This document shows positions 35,627-46,589 of a DNA stretch of 64,000 nt, one piece after another; the first letter of the stretch is position 1; the number at the start of each line of letters is the position of its first letter. The position numbers were made by a program, and so were the translations under genes. The notes beneath the pieces were generated by a model. That model was given only the letters and a program-made list of their open reading frames with translations, ran no database searches and had not been told where the DNA came from. The stretch spans positions 27,129,764-27,193,763 of the forward strand of contig NC_088306.1 in NCBI RefSeq assembly GCF_032854445.1. Direction: 5' to 3'. The stretch is from Liolophura sinensis (lineage: Eukaryota; Mollusca; Polyplacophora; Chitonida; Chitonidae).

Positions 35627-35894
35627 ATTTAAAAGGACAAGAAAAGCAAATTATCGAATTATGACTGGCACCACTTGAAAGTGTCCCTAAAATCTGAGAT
35701 TCATAAGCATTTCTTACTTTCAGCATCCAGCATTAGTAAGAAGATTAAACAAAGTTTTTCGTGCACTGATTGAAGATGCCAATCTTAAACTCTTCACTAA
35801 AACCAGGAGTTTCAGAGGCCTCCTTGCAAACAAAGGTATTAATATCGTAATAACTTGCCAAAAAGTGTGCAAAACATATACCGTATAACTAATT

Positions 35895-36150
35895 TAGTCG
35901 ACGTGTAGCAAATTGCAACTATCATCACTGCAATTTGTGTTACCCAGTTCCGCTTAAGTCATGGCCTTAAGGGCATCTACGTTGTTACGTTACAAACGTA
36001 GACATGAAAGGTTGCAATATATCACTAGGGCAAATCCCGTAGATAAACTGGCAAGTGAGGGGAGTGTTTCCGTAATTGGTGTGACTATTTGCCAACTACC
36101 TGATTGTCGACACTGCTTTGGTGTTAATCCTTATGCTGTATTCTTGTCTG
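35895..36150 (-). repeat. E1 interspersed repeat, diverged copy
   Basis: GCAAATTGCAACTATCATCA, the CGCTTAAGTCATGG block, and GTGACTATTTGCCAACTACC with GTCGACACTGCTTTGGTG follow E1 order on the minus strand. Confidence 0.6.
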
Positions 36151-36409
36151 CGCGAGTATCACACACCTCACAGCTGACAGCCTTGTCCAACAGTAAGGTG
36201 AACATTACCCATAAAGTTGACGAACTGACAAAGAAATACAAATCCGACACACTTACAGCTAATAAGCGAATACAAATACATTATCTTCACATTCCAAAAC
36301 TACAAAAATAATGATGGTTCTTTTTCTTGGATTAGTTAACAAGAACTACACAAGAAAAACATAACCAACGAGTGATAAAAAGTGGTGGAAATTGGTATGT
36401 TAGATTTCA

Positions 36410-36700
36410 ATGTTTATAAAAGAGTACAGCTCACAGAGTAAAACCAGAGCATCGACGAAAGTGTGATAGCTGGTAGATGGTCACACGTAACCGGTGAAAT
36501 ATGGCATCTCGTCAATTTACCTCAGGCATGGTTTTATTATCACTTTTCACGTAAATGATTAAACAGTAGCAATTTACACGCCCCATAGAATCATGAATAA
36601 GCTTAATTAAGTGAAAACGTGTAGTGATGTTAGTTACAATTTATTGCACATCACTGCCCCTTTAGTGTAAATACATTGCTGGAATACGTTGAGCTAGGTG
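36410..36700 (+). repeat. E1 interspersed repeat copy
   Basis: CAGAGTAAAACCAGAGCATC, ATGGTCACACGTAACCGGTG, CGTCAATTTACCTCAGGCAT, AGTAGCAATTTACACGCCCC and AGTGATGTTAGTTACAATTT are in order. Confidence 0.8.
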
Positions 36701-37002
36701 TCGGCTGAGGCTTTCTTCAGGCAGCTGACGAGATGCAATGAGGAAGTAGTCAAAAGTTTTCAGTGATGACGCAAGGCTAAGTCATTTTCTTTGTTTATAG
36801 AGTAAACCGAATGACAACGTGTATCACTAGGCAAATATCTGGCGTATAAGTTTTCACATACTTTTTCTTCTAGTAACGTCTTGGTTTAACAGATGGATTT
36901 CGTTGTGAGCTGTGGCATACGTCGGTAAAATAATTTGTCCACATCAATGGCTGTGTCTGCTGCTGAAATTTCCAAGACAATAAGAGTATCGATTGATGCA
37001 AA

Positions 37003-37003
<1 letters not shown>

Positions 37004-37072
<69 letters not shown>
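37004..37072. repeat. (TA)n microsatellite
   Basis: Perfect TA run of about 34 units, self-complementary. The open frames across it are artefacts. Confidence 0.97.
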
Positions 37073-37074
<2 letters not shown>

Positions 37075-37729
37075 ATGAAGATTGATCTCTGACAAGAAAA
37101 ATCGAGATCTGAATGTTGACACAAGTTGATGATGTATTTCCGCTCGCTTAATGCTGTAAGAGAGAACTATTTCGAAAACCCCTGAAATGGATCGATTTTG
37201 CTGCCAGAGCAAAGATGCATTTGTTTATGATGACTGAAACAACGGGTCAAATCTGTCTCTGTTTCGATTATTCATATCCATCTATCAAAACTGATATTTT
37301 ATCCGTGAATTCGAGTGTTCAGATTTGCCACTTTTAGGGTGTCAACTTTCCATGGTACTTCAACGTCTGTAAATGGTGACAACCTGTCAAAACACTTTGA
37401 TCCTGACAAATGACGAGGGTTTTGGTTATACTTGATGGACTGTAAAAATTTATTAACAGTGATAACTTTTCCAATAGTTCAAGAGGCTATTACGTTTCAT
37501 GCCAACGCTTGTCAGACTAGGATTTTGTCATATGTGCCTCGGAAGCCGGGATGAATAATTCTGGTAATAATTCTAACACAGTATTTTGGTTAGTATTTTT
37601 GGTTAGTTATAGACAGGTGACTTTTAATATATTGCAACTACTCTTACGTTTTTTCACATAATTCTGCCATGGTATCCATGGCGCTAAGCAGTGTTATGTT
37701 GCTACTAATTACCCATATAAATGAACACT
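37073..37729. other. Unassigned sequence
   Basis: No gene or named repeat recognised. Confidence 0.45.
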
Positions 37730-37865
37730 CAGAATAAAAGCCTGAATTAGGTAAACTGATAAATGGCTTGCTTTCACCGGTAATACACGTGACCATTTGC
37801 CAACTATCACAGTGTCGACACTGCTCTGGTTTTACCCTGCTGTATTTGTGTTGTTCCACGGTCAA
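37730..37865 (-). repeat. E1 interspersed repeat, end and middle blocks
   Basis: CACGTGACCATTTGCCAACT, ATCACAGTGTCGACACTGCT and CTGGTTTTACCCTGCTGTAT match E1 on the minus strand. Confidence 0.7.
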
Positions 37866-37891
37866 CCAGTTAAAGCCTCCACTTTAGTAAA

Positions 37892-38013
37892 CGGTTGACA
37901 GCAACCTCGTCGTGGTTTCCACTTCCCGTTTTCCTCCTACCGCAATGTTGGCCTCCGTCGCATCAGTGAAATATACTTCAACATGGCGTAAGATACCAAT
38001 GAAATATATAAAT
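37892..38013 (+). repeat. SINE family B, 3' half
   Basis: ACAGCAACCTCGTCGTGGTT, CCCGTTTTCCTCCTACCGCA, CAGTGAAATATACTTCAACA and GATACCAATGAAATATATAA are colinear with the 51299 copy. Confidence 0.65.
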
Positions 38014-39539
38014 AGTAACCAGAAAACCTGGATTCAATTCTGACTCCGGTAATGCCGAAAGCAATGACTTTGCTTTAATCTTCTGCCATTAACTTTCCCA
38101 TGGTTGGCTACTGTATACCATGAATGGGTTTAACGTCTTGTTCGTGTTTTGGATTATCCGGTATAGATCGTGTCAACGCTCAAGATATATATTATACCTC
38201 TCGAAATACGGTCACGCTGTAGCAGACAGAACTGTGGTAAATAGTGTTAAAAATAAGTGCCTAGAGGGAAAATGTCAGTTTCTTTTAACACAGATATACC
38301 AGGTATAGAATACAAAGCAGCAGTAAACCTTTCATCTCAGACCTTCCACTCTCGATGATTATTTTGGTTGAATCTAGCACGCAATGAAGCAATGTGTTAC
38401 GTTGGTACTCTGTCTTCAAGGGAGGTTAAAACACCTCATGTACAGCGAACTCTTGAGTACTTTGAGCACCATTTTGAGATTACCGTTATTTTGGGAATCT
38501 TAATGGGTTTCTTAAGTCCTGGTTTTCGCACGGCCCCATGTCGATAAGGCTTTCCTAGAGCGGTTTAAGCGCTGTGTATACCCGGTGTTTCCGACTGTTA
38601 GATCTGAAGAGGTATTAGAGACTTCCATGTCTGGCTTGGCTAAACTTGGTGTCTCCATTAAGTCGCTTGTATGCAATTAGGGGTTATTGTTTCTCACTAC
38701 ACCACGAAGCCTTTCTCAACAGTTCAACACAGAAGATGGCTAAACTTGCCAGGAAATTATTTCTTTCTGTATTGAATCATCCGATTCTAACCTGTAAATC
38801 CGTGGATTTCACAAACGCATGTATCAGGTTTTCTTTTTCTGAGCGGAAAACCAGACAGGTCACAAGAGTGTGATAGAAACATTTGCACTTATCCAATGGT
38901 GGCCAGCATATTATCACTGAAAAAAACTAGAGTGCCTGGAATGAACCAGTGAACTGTTCGTTTAAATGCAGTCTCCGTTTGCAGAACTCTTCACTATCTA
39001 TCAACAAACTCTTCCACTTCAGGCGTATAATATATTGAAGGAGGGTAAGTGGGTCTATAAAAACTTTATTTATATATGGTCCACAGAGAAATGGAGGCAA
39101 AGGAATGTACAAAATTCCCCGTCTCAAAAGGAAATTATGACCAACCCCCTAATCATTTACCCATTGAATGGTGATAATCTTACTGTGCCACAACATGCAA
39201 ACGGCTGTACAGGTTATCAATAAATTTGTTGGGCATTTTGTGAATCTTCTCGATTCAGAGGACGTCATTTCTCACTCCTTATCAATACGCTCAAGTTTTA
39301 TTGTATATCAGCTGTTATATTTTATTAAGGATGGACACTGGTAGAGGCGAACAGCGCAGCAAGCATTAATCATCAGAACAGAAAACAATAAGTACTTATT
39401 TTTAGGTGGGCGCTTCCCTGTGTAAAGCCTACTAACCTTCGACTACTCGACCCCGACTACGCATTTTAAATGTAACCTTTACTTTCTTTAGTGGAATAAA
39501 ACAAGTAAAATCCACCTCTATGTTCCATCGTTCATATGA
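38014..39539. other. Unassigned sequence
   Basis: AGCAGTAAACC near 38318 recurs near 34074, possibly an old duplicate. No gene recognised. Confidence 0.4.
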
Positions 39540-39790
39540 ATGTCACCTTAAGCCATTCGTATACAAAGCGTCAACGATTATGGACTATGCGGGTCAATGA
39601 TTGCAAGACCATTTTCCAAAACAAAGTTGAACACAAACCTCCAAAGAACTAGGAAAGTGCATAACATCAAAAAATAGCACGGATTCATGCCAGCAGTAAT
39701 TGTCAATATTGACGGAAAGCCTCCGTGAACACACCAGACGATTAAATCAGTATCCGAACTGTATTCCATGCTGTAAATAACGGCCATCAC
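39540..39790 (-). repeat. R2 interspersed repeat copy
   Basis: Colinear with 58180-58400: AAACACAAACCTCCAAAGAA, CTAGGAAAGTGCATAACATC and ATTAAATCAGTATCCGAACT all have counterparts. The minus strand is open at 39578-39790, and the encoded TFLVLWR.V.N.VLE.GLAIID resembles the frame in the 58180 copy. Confidence 0.65.
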
Positions 39791-40369
39791 AATACAGACT
39801 GACCCAGTTCTGACCTGTACGACAAGCCCTTGAACAAACAGGTCGTGTGGAGTCCAGCCTACGCTGGTGAAATACTAAGGCTTTTCGTCATTTCTCTAAG
39901 GTTCTTAACGAGGTTCCGTATTATGAGTTTGGAGCAGAGCCATGAAAATAGATCTAGGCGCCGTGTCATACATTCAAATAAGCTTAAATATGTAAGCGAA
40001 GTGACTTGTATCAGTTGCTAGACGTTTTGCTGTCCTTGGTCAATACCTGGACAAACAGTAACTACTTGTATGTCTGAAGAAACGACGGGAGAGTGAACTT
40101 ACCCGTCTGATTAGCTGCTTCACGATATTGACTATTTCCTTCCTTCTAAATCTAGATCGGGGTGTCTTACAGTCTGTGTGTTCATTAGCAGATGGTGTTG
40201 CATCGGAAATCATTTCAACAAACACTCTGGAAACTCTCATCGGTGTGAGCTACCAAAGTAAACGTTATGTCCAGATCGGTAACAGGGCAAAATGGACGAA
40301 ATGATCCAAAACTCGAACCGTATTTCAACGTGGTCAAGCTCTGATCCAAGTTTAAGGTAAATACGTCCG
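39791..40369. other. Unassigned sequence
   Basis: No gene or named repeat recognised. Confidence 0.4.
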
Positions 40370-40830
40370 TTTCAGTATAGAGAGTGAAACTAGTGCAATC
40401 TATCATAGTGCGATAGTTGGCAAATGATCCGCATCCGTTACAGATGAAATTCGGCCTCTTACCAGCTTAACTCTGTGTTGTATTCTAACTGATTCTGTAA
40501 AATTCTTAAGAAGTAACAAATTATACATCCTCTGGGGCTAAACATCACCGTTGCCTGGTCCATTTGCATTGTTATAATGTAATTGTGTATTAAACGTAAT
40601 GAGAACACAGTCTTTTGATTAATTCTAGGCTAGGGAGTCTACTCAAGCCATGGTGCTACGGACGTGTGTGGTGCCTCTGTAGAAGCATATATATGAATAT
40701 AATATAAAGAATAAAACACTAACTCAGGTAAATTTTCAAGGGGAAGGTTAAATTCACCGGTAAATACGAGTGAGAATTGTCCAACCATCACACTGTCGTC
40801 ACGCCACTGGTTTCACTCTGGGTGGTGAAT
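40370..40830. repeat. E1 repeat, inverted pair
   Basis: A plus-strand partial copy (40370-40560: AGAGAGTGAAACTAGTGCAA, GATAGTTGGCAAATGATCC, GTTGTATTCTAACTG) is followed by a minus-strand copy (40565-40830: CATTTGCATTGTTATAATGT, then CACACTGTCGTCACGCCACT and GGTTTCACTCT). Confidence 0.65.
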
Positions 40831-41382
40831 AACCGATTCCAGTCTCCGTGGTTGAGTGTGCGTGGCTGAGCATAAACATTAGCAAAACACCATACCTCAA
40901 ACTCAAGAGATTCAGCTCTATTCTGTTTTAAACAATCGATGTTCGTGGCAGTTTGTCAGAGCGAACTTCGTGTGCACACGTCTTTGTCCCTGTAGCCGTT
41001 GTACAAAAATACATAATTAATGATCATAACTAGGCCATCCCAATTTAAATTTCCCATGAGGACACTTACTGTACATTCCTTTGTGGACATTCTATACATG
41101 TACCTCTGTTCAGCCACAACTTCCCAAGAGATGCTAGGCCAACGTGTTTCAATGGGTAGAGCCTTGTTTTTATGAATTAAAGTGAAATCACTCGAAAATC
41201 TAATTCTTCAATTATGATCAGACGTACTTCAGATGAAAAACGTTGAATGCAATACCAAAGTGTTTTCACTTGTTACAGAGCTTTTGTGAATTAAAATTTC
41301 CCATAAATTCCCAAGTATATTGAAAGGTTGATACCAAGATTAAGGCAGAATAAACTGTCCACACATACACACGCATACATAT
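40831..41382. other. Unassigned sequence
   Basis: No gene or named repeat recognised. Confidence 0.4.
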
Positions 41383-42178
41383 AAACTGACGGCCAAAAGA
41401 AACTTTACGACTCCGTGAATTAAATTTAACCAGCCTTTTCAGCAAATTAATACCAAATTATTGTAGGAAAACATTATACGAAGCATATTCCCTTGTACGA
41501 CAAGCGTCATATACGCCCACACGAATTTGTTTGGAGACAACGAAGAAAGTTGAAAAATCACATGACTCATGGATGGCCGCACCTGCACATGTAATAAGTG
41601 TATAAAAACGTTACACACAGCCGAACATCGTCACCAGAGGTTACGATGGGCTCGAATTGTACGCCGTTGGCAACGACGTGATTGGCAACGTGTTGTTTTC
41701 ACGGATGACAGCCGTTTCTGCCTGTTCCAAGCCGATGGCAGACAGCGAGTTTACCGTCGAAGAGGCGAACGAACGGCTGCATCATGCGTCCAGGAGGTGG
41801 AACGGACACCACTAGTCATCATCTACGGGAACCTAACAGGTCAACGTTACGTGGATGAAATTCTACGTCCTATTGTCCTGTCATTCCTTCAACAGTAGCC
41901 ACCTGGTGTCCTGTACCAGCATGACAACGCCAGACCCCATACAGCTCGAATTGTGCAGAACTTCCTAGACGCCAACGACGTCAAGGTCTTGCCGTGGCCT
42001 GCACGTTCCCCATATATGTCTCCCATAGAACACCTTTGGGACATCATGGATCGTCGAGTAAGACAAAGGCCACACCTTGCAGCCAACCGACAAGAATTGG
42101 CGTTCGCTCTCCAAGATGAGAAAATGCAATTGTTCCAAACTAAATTGGAATCACAAATCTTTTTAGTACTTGGCTGAA
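41383..42178 (+). pseudogene. Tc1-like (DD34E) transposase, truncated and with one stop
   Basis: Cut-and-paste DDE transposase of the Tc1/mariner superfamily. From 41569: RWQRRDWQRVVFTDDSRF (first catalytic D), RQRVYRRRGER, then TPLVIIYGNLTGQRYVDEIL, a TAG stop at 41896-41898, PPGVLYQHDNARPHTA (second D, about 41926), SPYMSPIEHLWD (E, about 42028) and QRPHLAANRQELAFAL. Exactly 34 residues separate the second D and the E, the Tc1 signature. The helix-turn-helix N-terminus and about 15 residues before TPLVII (the usual Gly-rich VMVWGGI segment) are missing. ACTGACGGCCAAAAGAAACT at about 41385 could be the left terminal repeat. No matching right end was found. Confidence 0.85.
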
Positions 42179-43189
42179 CGCTATGATCTCATAATTCTTT
42201 GCCACCTAACACAAATATAACGGGTGAGTTAAAGACCTCGGTATAAAGAAAAGGCGACAGCGAACCGCCAGCCCTTGTAGAATTGTCTAAAACCTGAGAC
42301 CTGGTTAGCATGCCTGGAAAATTAGCTATTTTTCAAGACATCACCACGTTGATCTACGAATCCACACAAGCGGAAAATTCACAAACTCAAGGTAATACGG
42401 AAATAAAACCACTTTCTTAATACTGTTGGGATCAGAGCGATAAAAGGGCATAATTTCCACAGTTCCGTGCTGACATACAACTCACGAGACCTGCCAATCA
42501 AGATTTTTTTCCAAACCTTTTGGGAATCCATTGAGGGACAAGGTATATGGGGTTGTCAATAAGTCGCCCAAGTGGTATGTAGAGTATTGATTGGCACACG
42601 AGGTCCAGACAGGCCCGAATGAATTACTGACAACACCTATATCCATAAAGGATGGCTGTTGGCAGAAATCAGGACAATAAAAGTGACGAAACAGTCTAAG
42701 GATTGATTATCCGTCGTGAAACTGTGGATCAAAAATGTTTCGAAAATCCCGTGTGATCTATTTCGCTGCCATACCAAAGGTGCGCCAATCGCTTTTGGTG
42801 ATTTCATACAAATTCACATCTGTCATATTTTCATTACTTGCGTGAAGTTACCGTTTTCTTTTTCTTCCCTGGAATTGTTTTGAGAATACATCGTGTTAGG
42901 TGGTCTAACCTTCCTACCAGAGGTGTGGGAACGATTGTAACATGTCAGAACAATTTTAGAGAACAAATTTCTTGCAATTATCACACTGGCAATTCATGAG
43001 CTACATCCAGACGAGAACATGTTCCAAATCAAGAAGAATGAGAACATCTGAGTTAGAAACTGTTTAAACCCGAGTTAGATGATTAAAACAGCTTAAATAA
43101 TTAAAAGCAGTTCGTATAATAAGGTTTTAAGCACAACCTTAAACAGATGGTTCAATACAGCTCTTATTCCGTTTTTTGCTTAGCGTTCA
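42179..43189. other. Unassigned sequence
   Basis: No gene or named repeat recognised. Confidence 0.4.
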
Positions 43190-43347
43190 AGTCCAGCCCA
43201 TACTGGCTTCCTCTCATACGTGGTGAGGGCTACCAGCAACCTGCTTATGGTTTTGGGTTTCCTGCCACCATAATGATGACCGCCGGTAAGTAAGCCTCGA
43301 TATTCCTAAGGACGGTGTAATACAACAATGAAGTAAATACATAAACT
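43190..43347 (+). repeat. SINE family B, partial
   Basis: TCAAGTCCAGCCCATACTGG, CTTCCTCTCATACGTGG, CAGCAACCTGCTTATGGTTT and CCACCATAATGATGACCGCC are in family B order. The head is lost. Confidence 0.7.
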
Positions 43348-45002
43348 GCAAGTTTCCCCCATAACGGACAAAAACCCGGTAAAGGTTGTGCAGACGACGA
43401 TGTGAATTTGCTCTCTATTTGATCCGCTCTTCTACTGTTCTAAAAACGGAATCGTCGCCGATGGTATAAAAGTCTTGCGTCAGTCGTCCCCAGCACGCTT
43501 GCTCTTCTCTAATCTCAAGCAAGAGACAATAGACCCAAGAATAGTGCAAGCCTTTCATCTGCAAGACTGCCACTAGGTAGACATTTATTCCGGCGATCCG
43601 GCGATTCACGCTATGACTCTTCATCACCAACTCGTCAGAAAAAAAAAAGGATAAAAGAGGTGGAGATGGAGTTAAAACAGTCTTAAACAACCTGAAAGAC
43701 TACCATGGCGGGGGATAGGATGCAAGTCCGCCGGCAGGCGGGGAAGAAACGGACCAGCTCATAGAAAGCTTGACTCAACGCACGGATCGCTTACGAGAGT
43801 TCAGCGCACATCAGCCCCTGATTGAATTAACGCCGCATCGGCAATATTCCAGCCATTTACTGGCGACTCCTGCTTGACTATTTAGAGCAAATACCCTCCA
43901 CCATCAGATAAATCTCCACCCGGTAGGACAGGTTAACACGACACAGCGGCCTTTTTTATGACTTTCTAGGCCTTTTTCAGGCCACCCACATATCCCAGTA
44001 GATAGCTCTTAATGTGAGCATTTGTTTTATTTTTGGTACTAAGATTTGGCGTTATGTGTAATGTGGTTTCATTGTAAACAAGAGCTTACCCTAGTCTCCC
44101 GTTGTGGTGTAAAGTCACGGTATATATGCTTGGTTCTGCGATGTCTTGTGAAGTCTGAAATTCTGTTAAATTTCACATCACAATCTTGACACCTATACGA
44201 AAATCTCTTGGGGTGGTGAACTTTTTAAGTTAAGCCGATTTAAACGGCAACTGTGTTCAAACACCATCCCAACACAAATCACATATAAATCCCATAGTGT
44301 TATAATCCTGCTATAGACTACAGCATATATACGTTCATCCTATGTACCCTTAGCTTATATTACCTAAAACGTGAGTGAAGCTACCATCACACGAAGTGAC
44401 GCTTAATCACTTCAATCTGGGCCATTTGGAATATTCTGGACAATTTTCACCTAACCCAACCTAGTTCATACCGGTTAACCCAACATGGGTGTTTTTCCCT
44501 TATTTTTTTCTGGTATCTTTTATCATCGCGTAACACTGGTCTACCCTTGCTTTTTACAACCAACCATCCCATCTCTCGTGAGTACTAACCTGGATTTTCT
44601 ATGCTAACCTATCAGTGACTATACACAAAGAATGATCCTGGCGTTAAATTGTATGGAGATTCAAAGCCTTAATCCCTATGAGAATAACCAGCGAGGGATA
44701 GGGGTCAAACATACATTATTATGTATATTACCACTAACCTAGTCCGAGTCTCTGTGGTGGGGAGCAGGTAGCGGCCAGAAACTCAACTCCACTTACCTCT
44801 AGTTTAGCCGGTCAAATCCACATAGTAGCATCCCTTCCAATCGCCACACAAAATTTTGTAATGATAATGTAACAAAGTATCGTTTCACGAGTAAAATGGT
44901 TCCGGGCTATACGGATCACAGTCGCCAGTGATTTCAACACAACCGTCACGTGAACACTTGAATCGTCAACAACAATCGAACTTTTGGATTCTATAATTTT
45001 AT
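43348..45002. other. Unassigned sequence with a LINE-tail-like scrap
   Basis: At 43838-43880 the minus strand resembles the 3' tail of the 21.4 kb LINE (GGCTGGAATATTGCCGATGC). A minus-strand 91-codon frame at 43415-43690 shows no family. Confidence 0.35.
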
Positions 45003-45579
45003 TTAAAGGAGAAGAAAACTTAAAAACATGACACTACAGGCTGAAAAGAGCACATTTTTTATATCTGGTGGTTCCTGTTGCACAATTTTGCGATTTTTCT
45101 CCACCATACACATAAAGCCTGAAAACGGCAAAGCTGGCATAAATCGCTGAGTCCATCGCGTCCTCCATCTTTAACACCCTGTAATTTATGCTGGGCTGTG
45201 TTGCCTCTCAGCCAATGAGTCGTTAAAACTGCCGGCTTGTTCGTGTAAACTCGGAACCTACGTCCAGTATTACGCTTTTCCCGATCGTCAAACGGAAAAC
45301 GAATTGTACTGTTCGCTACCTTCTGGGAAGAAGAGTTCTACCGGAAATGTACGAACTGCTCTTCGGCGGTTTCCGATGGCAATCCTCCTCCTAACACAGA
45401 AGACTTCAGGACTAGTTCTTTGGCAAAATGGAGTCGCGCAAAGCGGATTTGGCGCCGACTTTATTTATAATTTATCAACTTGAGGTACATATTAAAATTT
45501 TTTATGGCATGCACCTGCGAGGAAATGCATACTCTGTTCAATGGTATTTGATTGATATTTAAATTTTCTTCTCCTTTAA
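45003..45579. mobile_element. MITE with TTAA duplications and ~19-bp terminal inverted repeats
   Basis: The body 45007-45575 (569 bp) starts AGGAGAAGAAAACTTAAA and its right end, reverse-complemented, reads AGGAGAAGAAAATTTAAA (one mismatch in 18). TTAA lies at 45003-45006 and 45576-45579. There is no coding capacity inside. TTAA targets fit Kolobok or piggyBac; the purine-purine terminus favours Kolobok, but this is inference. Confidence 0.85.
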
Positions 45580-45879
45580 GATACTGCAAAATTATGATAC
45601 TATAAATAGCCAAATTTCAAAAAATTTAAACTTGCGTTGCCAAAATAATGTAAGAGACTAAGATTATCATTGTTAAAAAAAATAAACTAAAAAGGTCCTC
45701 TTATACGGGCAAGTTCCTAAAAGTCTATTCACCTATTTTAAGTGCATGGCAGCCGTCTTGAAAACACGACAGTACCACATGGCCTGGAGGCTTCATCCTT
45801 AGAAACGATACTTTACTGGATTTCAATTTTTTGTGGCTATTGGAGGACGATATGTTGCGATGTGGATTTGACTAGCTAG

Positions 45880-46130
45880 ACCAGAGGTAACGTCTAATAA
45901 ATTGCAGTTAACATCACTGCATTTTTTTACCTAATTCTGCTTTAAGCCATGGTCCCAGTGGGCTTGTAAATTGCTACTATTTGTACAATTACATGAACAG
46001 TTAGAATGAAACCCTGACTGAGGTAAACTGAGAAGAGACCGTATTTGACCCGTTAAGTGTGACCGTTTTCCAGTGGTCACGCTGTCGTCGCTCCTCTGAG
46101 TAACTGTCTATGCTGTACGTCTTTAATGAT
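45880..46130 (-). repeat. E1 interspersed repeat copy
   Basis: AACGTCTAATAAATTGCAGT, TAACATCACTGCATTTTTTT, CATGAACAGTTAGAATGAAA, CCCTGACTGAGGTAAACTGA and GTCGTCGCTCCTCTGAG are in order, nearly full length. Confidence 0.8.
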
Positions 46131-46560
46131 ATTGCTATCGTGGTGGTGGTTATACCATTACAGAAATTCATTCTTGTAACAATTGATTTGATATTTTCTA
46201 TCAGAAGTGAGATGGCCCATCTCTTGACCAGAAAGAAAGACTTCACAGATGTAGAGAATATGCGCAACATCGGGCTTTTTGCTTGGGGCGATATGTCAGC
46301 TAAAGAAATTACAGACTAACACAGATACCACCTTCTACAGAACCATTTCATGTTCATTTCATTTTTTCTGTCTTATCTGTGAGTTCTGTCCAAGAACCTA
46401 TGGGTTTAATTTTATCATTGTCACACGCGGTGTTCACAAGTTCATAAACTTAAGGCCGTAAAATACACTTACCCGTCACATCAGACAAAACTGAATAAGA
46501 ACCTCACTGCACAGAACGCGTGTCGTCATTTAATTTGTATGTGTAGCTAGCATACATATT
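46131..46560. other. Unassigned sequence
   Basis: Overlapping short frames around 46110-46460 show no family. Confidence 0.4.
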
Positions 46561-46589
46561 GTTAATCACACAATGCATGTATTCCCCTC

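Noticed and set aside
35961-36311. 116-codon plus-strand frame
   Set aside because: Its first half is an E1 copy read on the wrong strand, with no family match.
36870-37212. Minus-strand frames with a long Tyr-Ile repeat
   Set aside because: They are the translated (TA)n microsatellite.
41569-42177. Functional domesticated transposase
   Set aside because: An internal stop, a missing Gly-rich segment and a missing DNA-binding domain make it a pseudogene.
44400-44500. Telomere-like TAACCC phrases
   Set aside because: Only isolated CTAACCC/TTAACCC words occur, with no tandem array.
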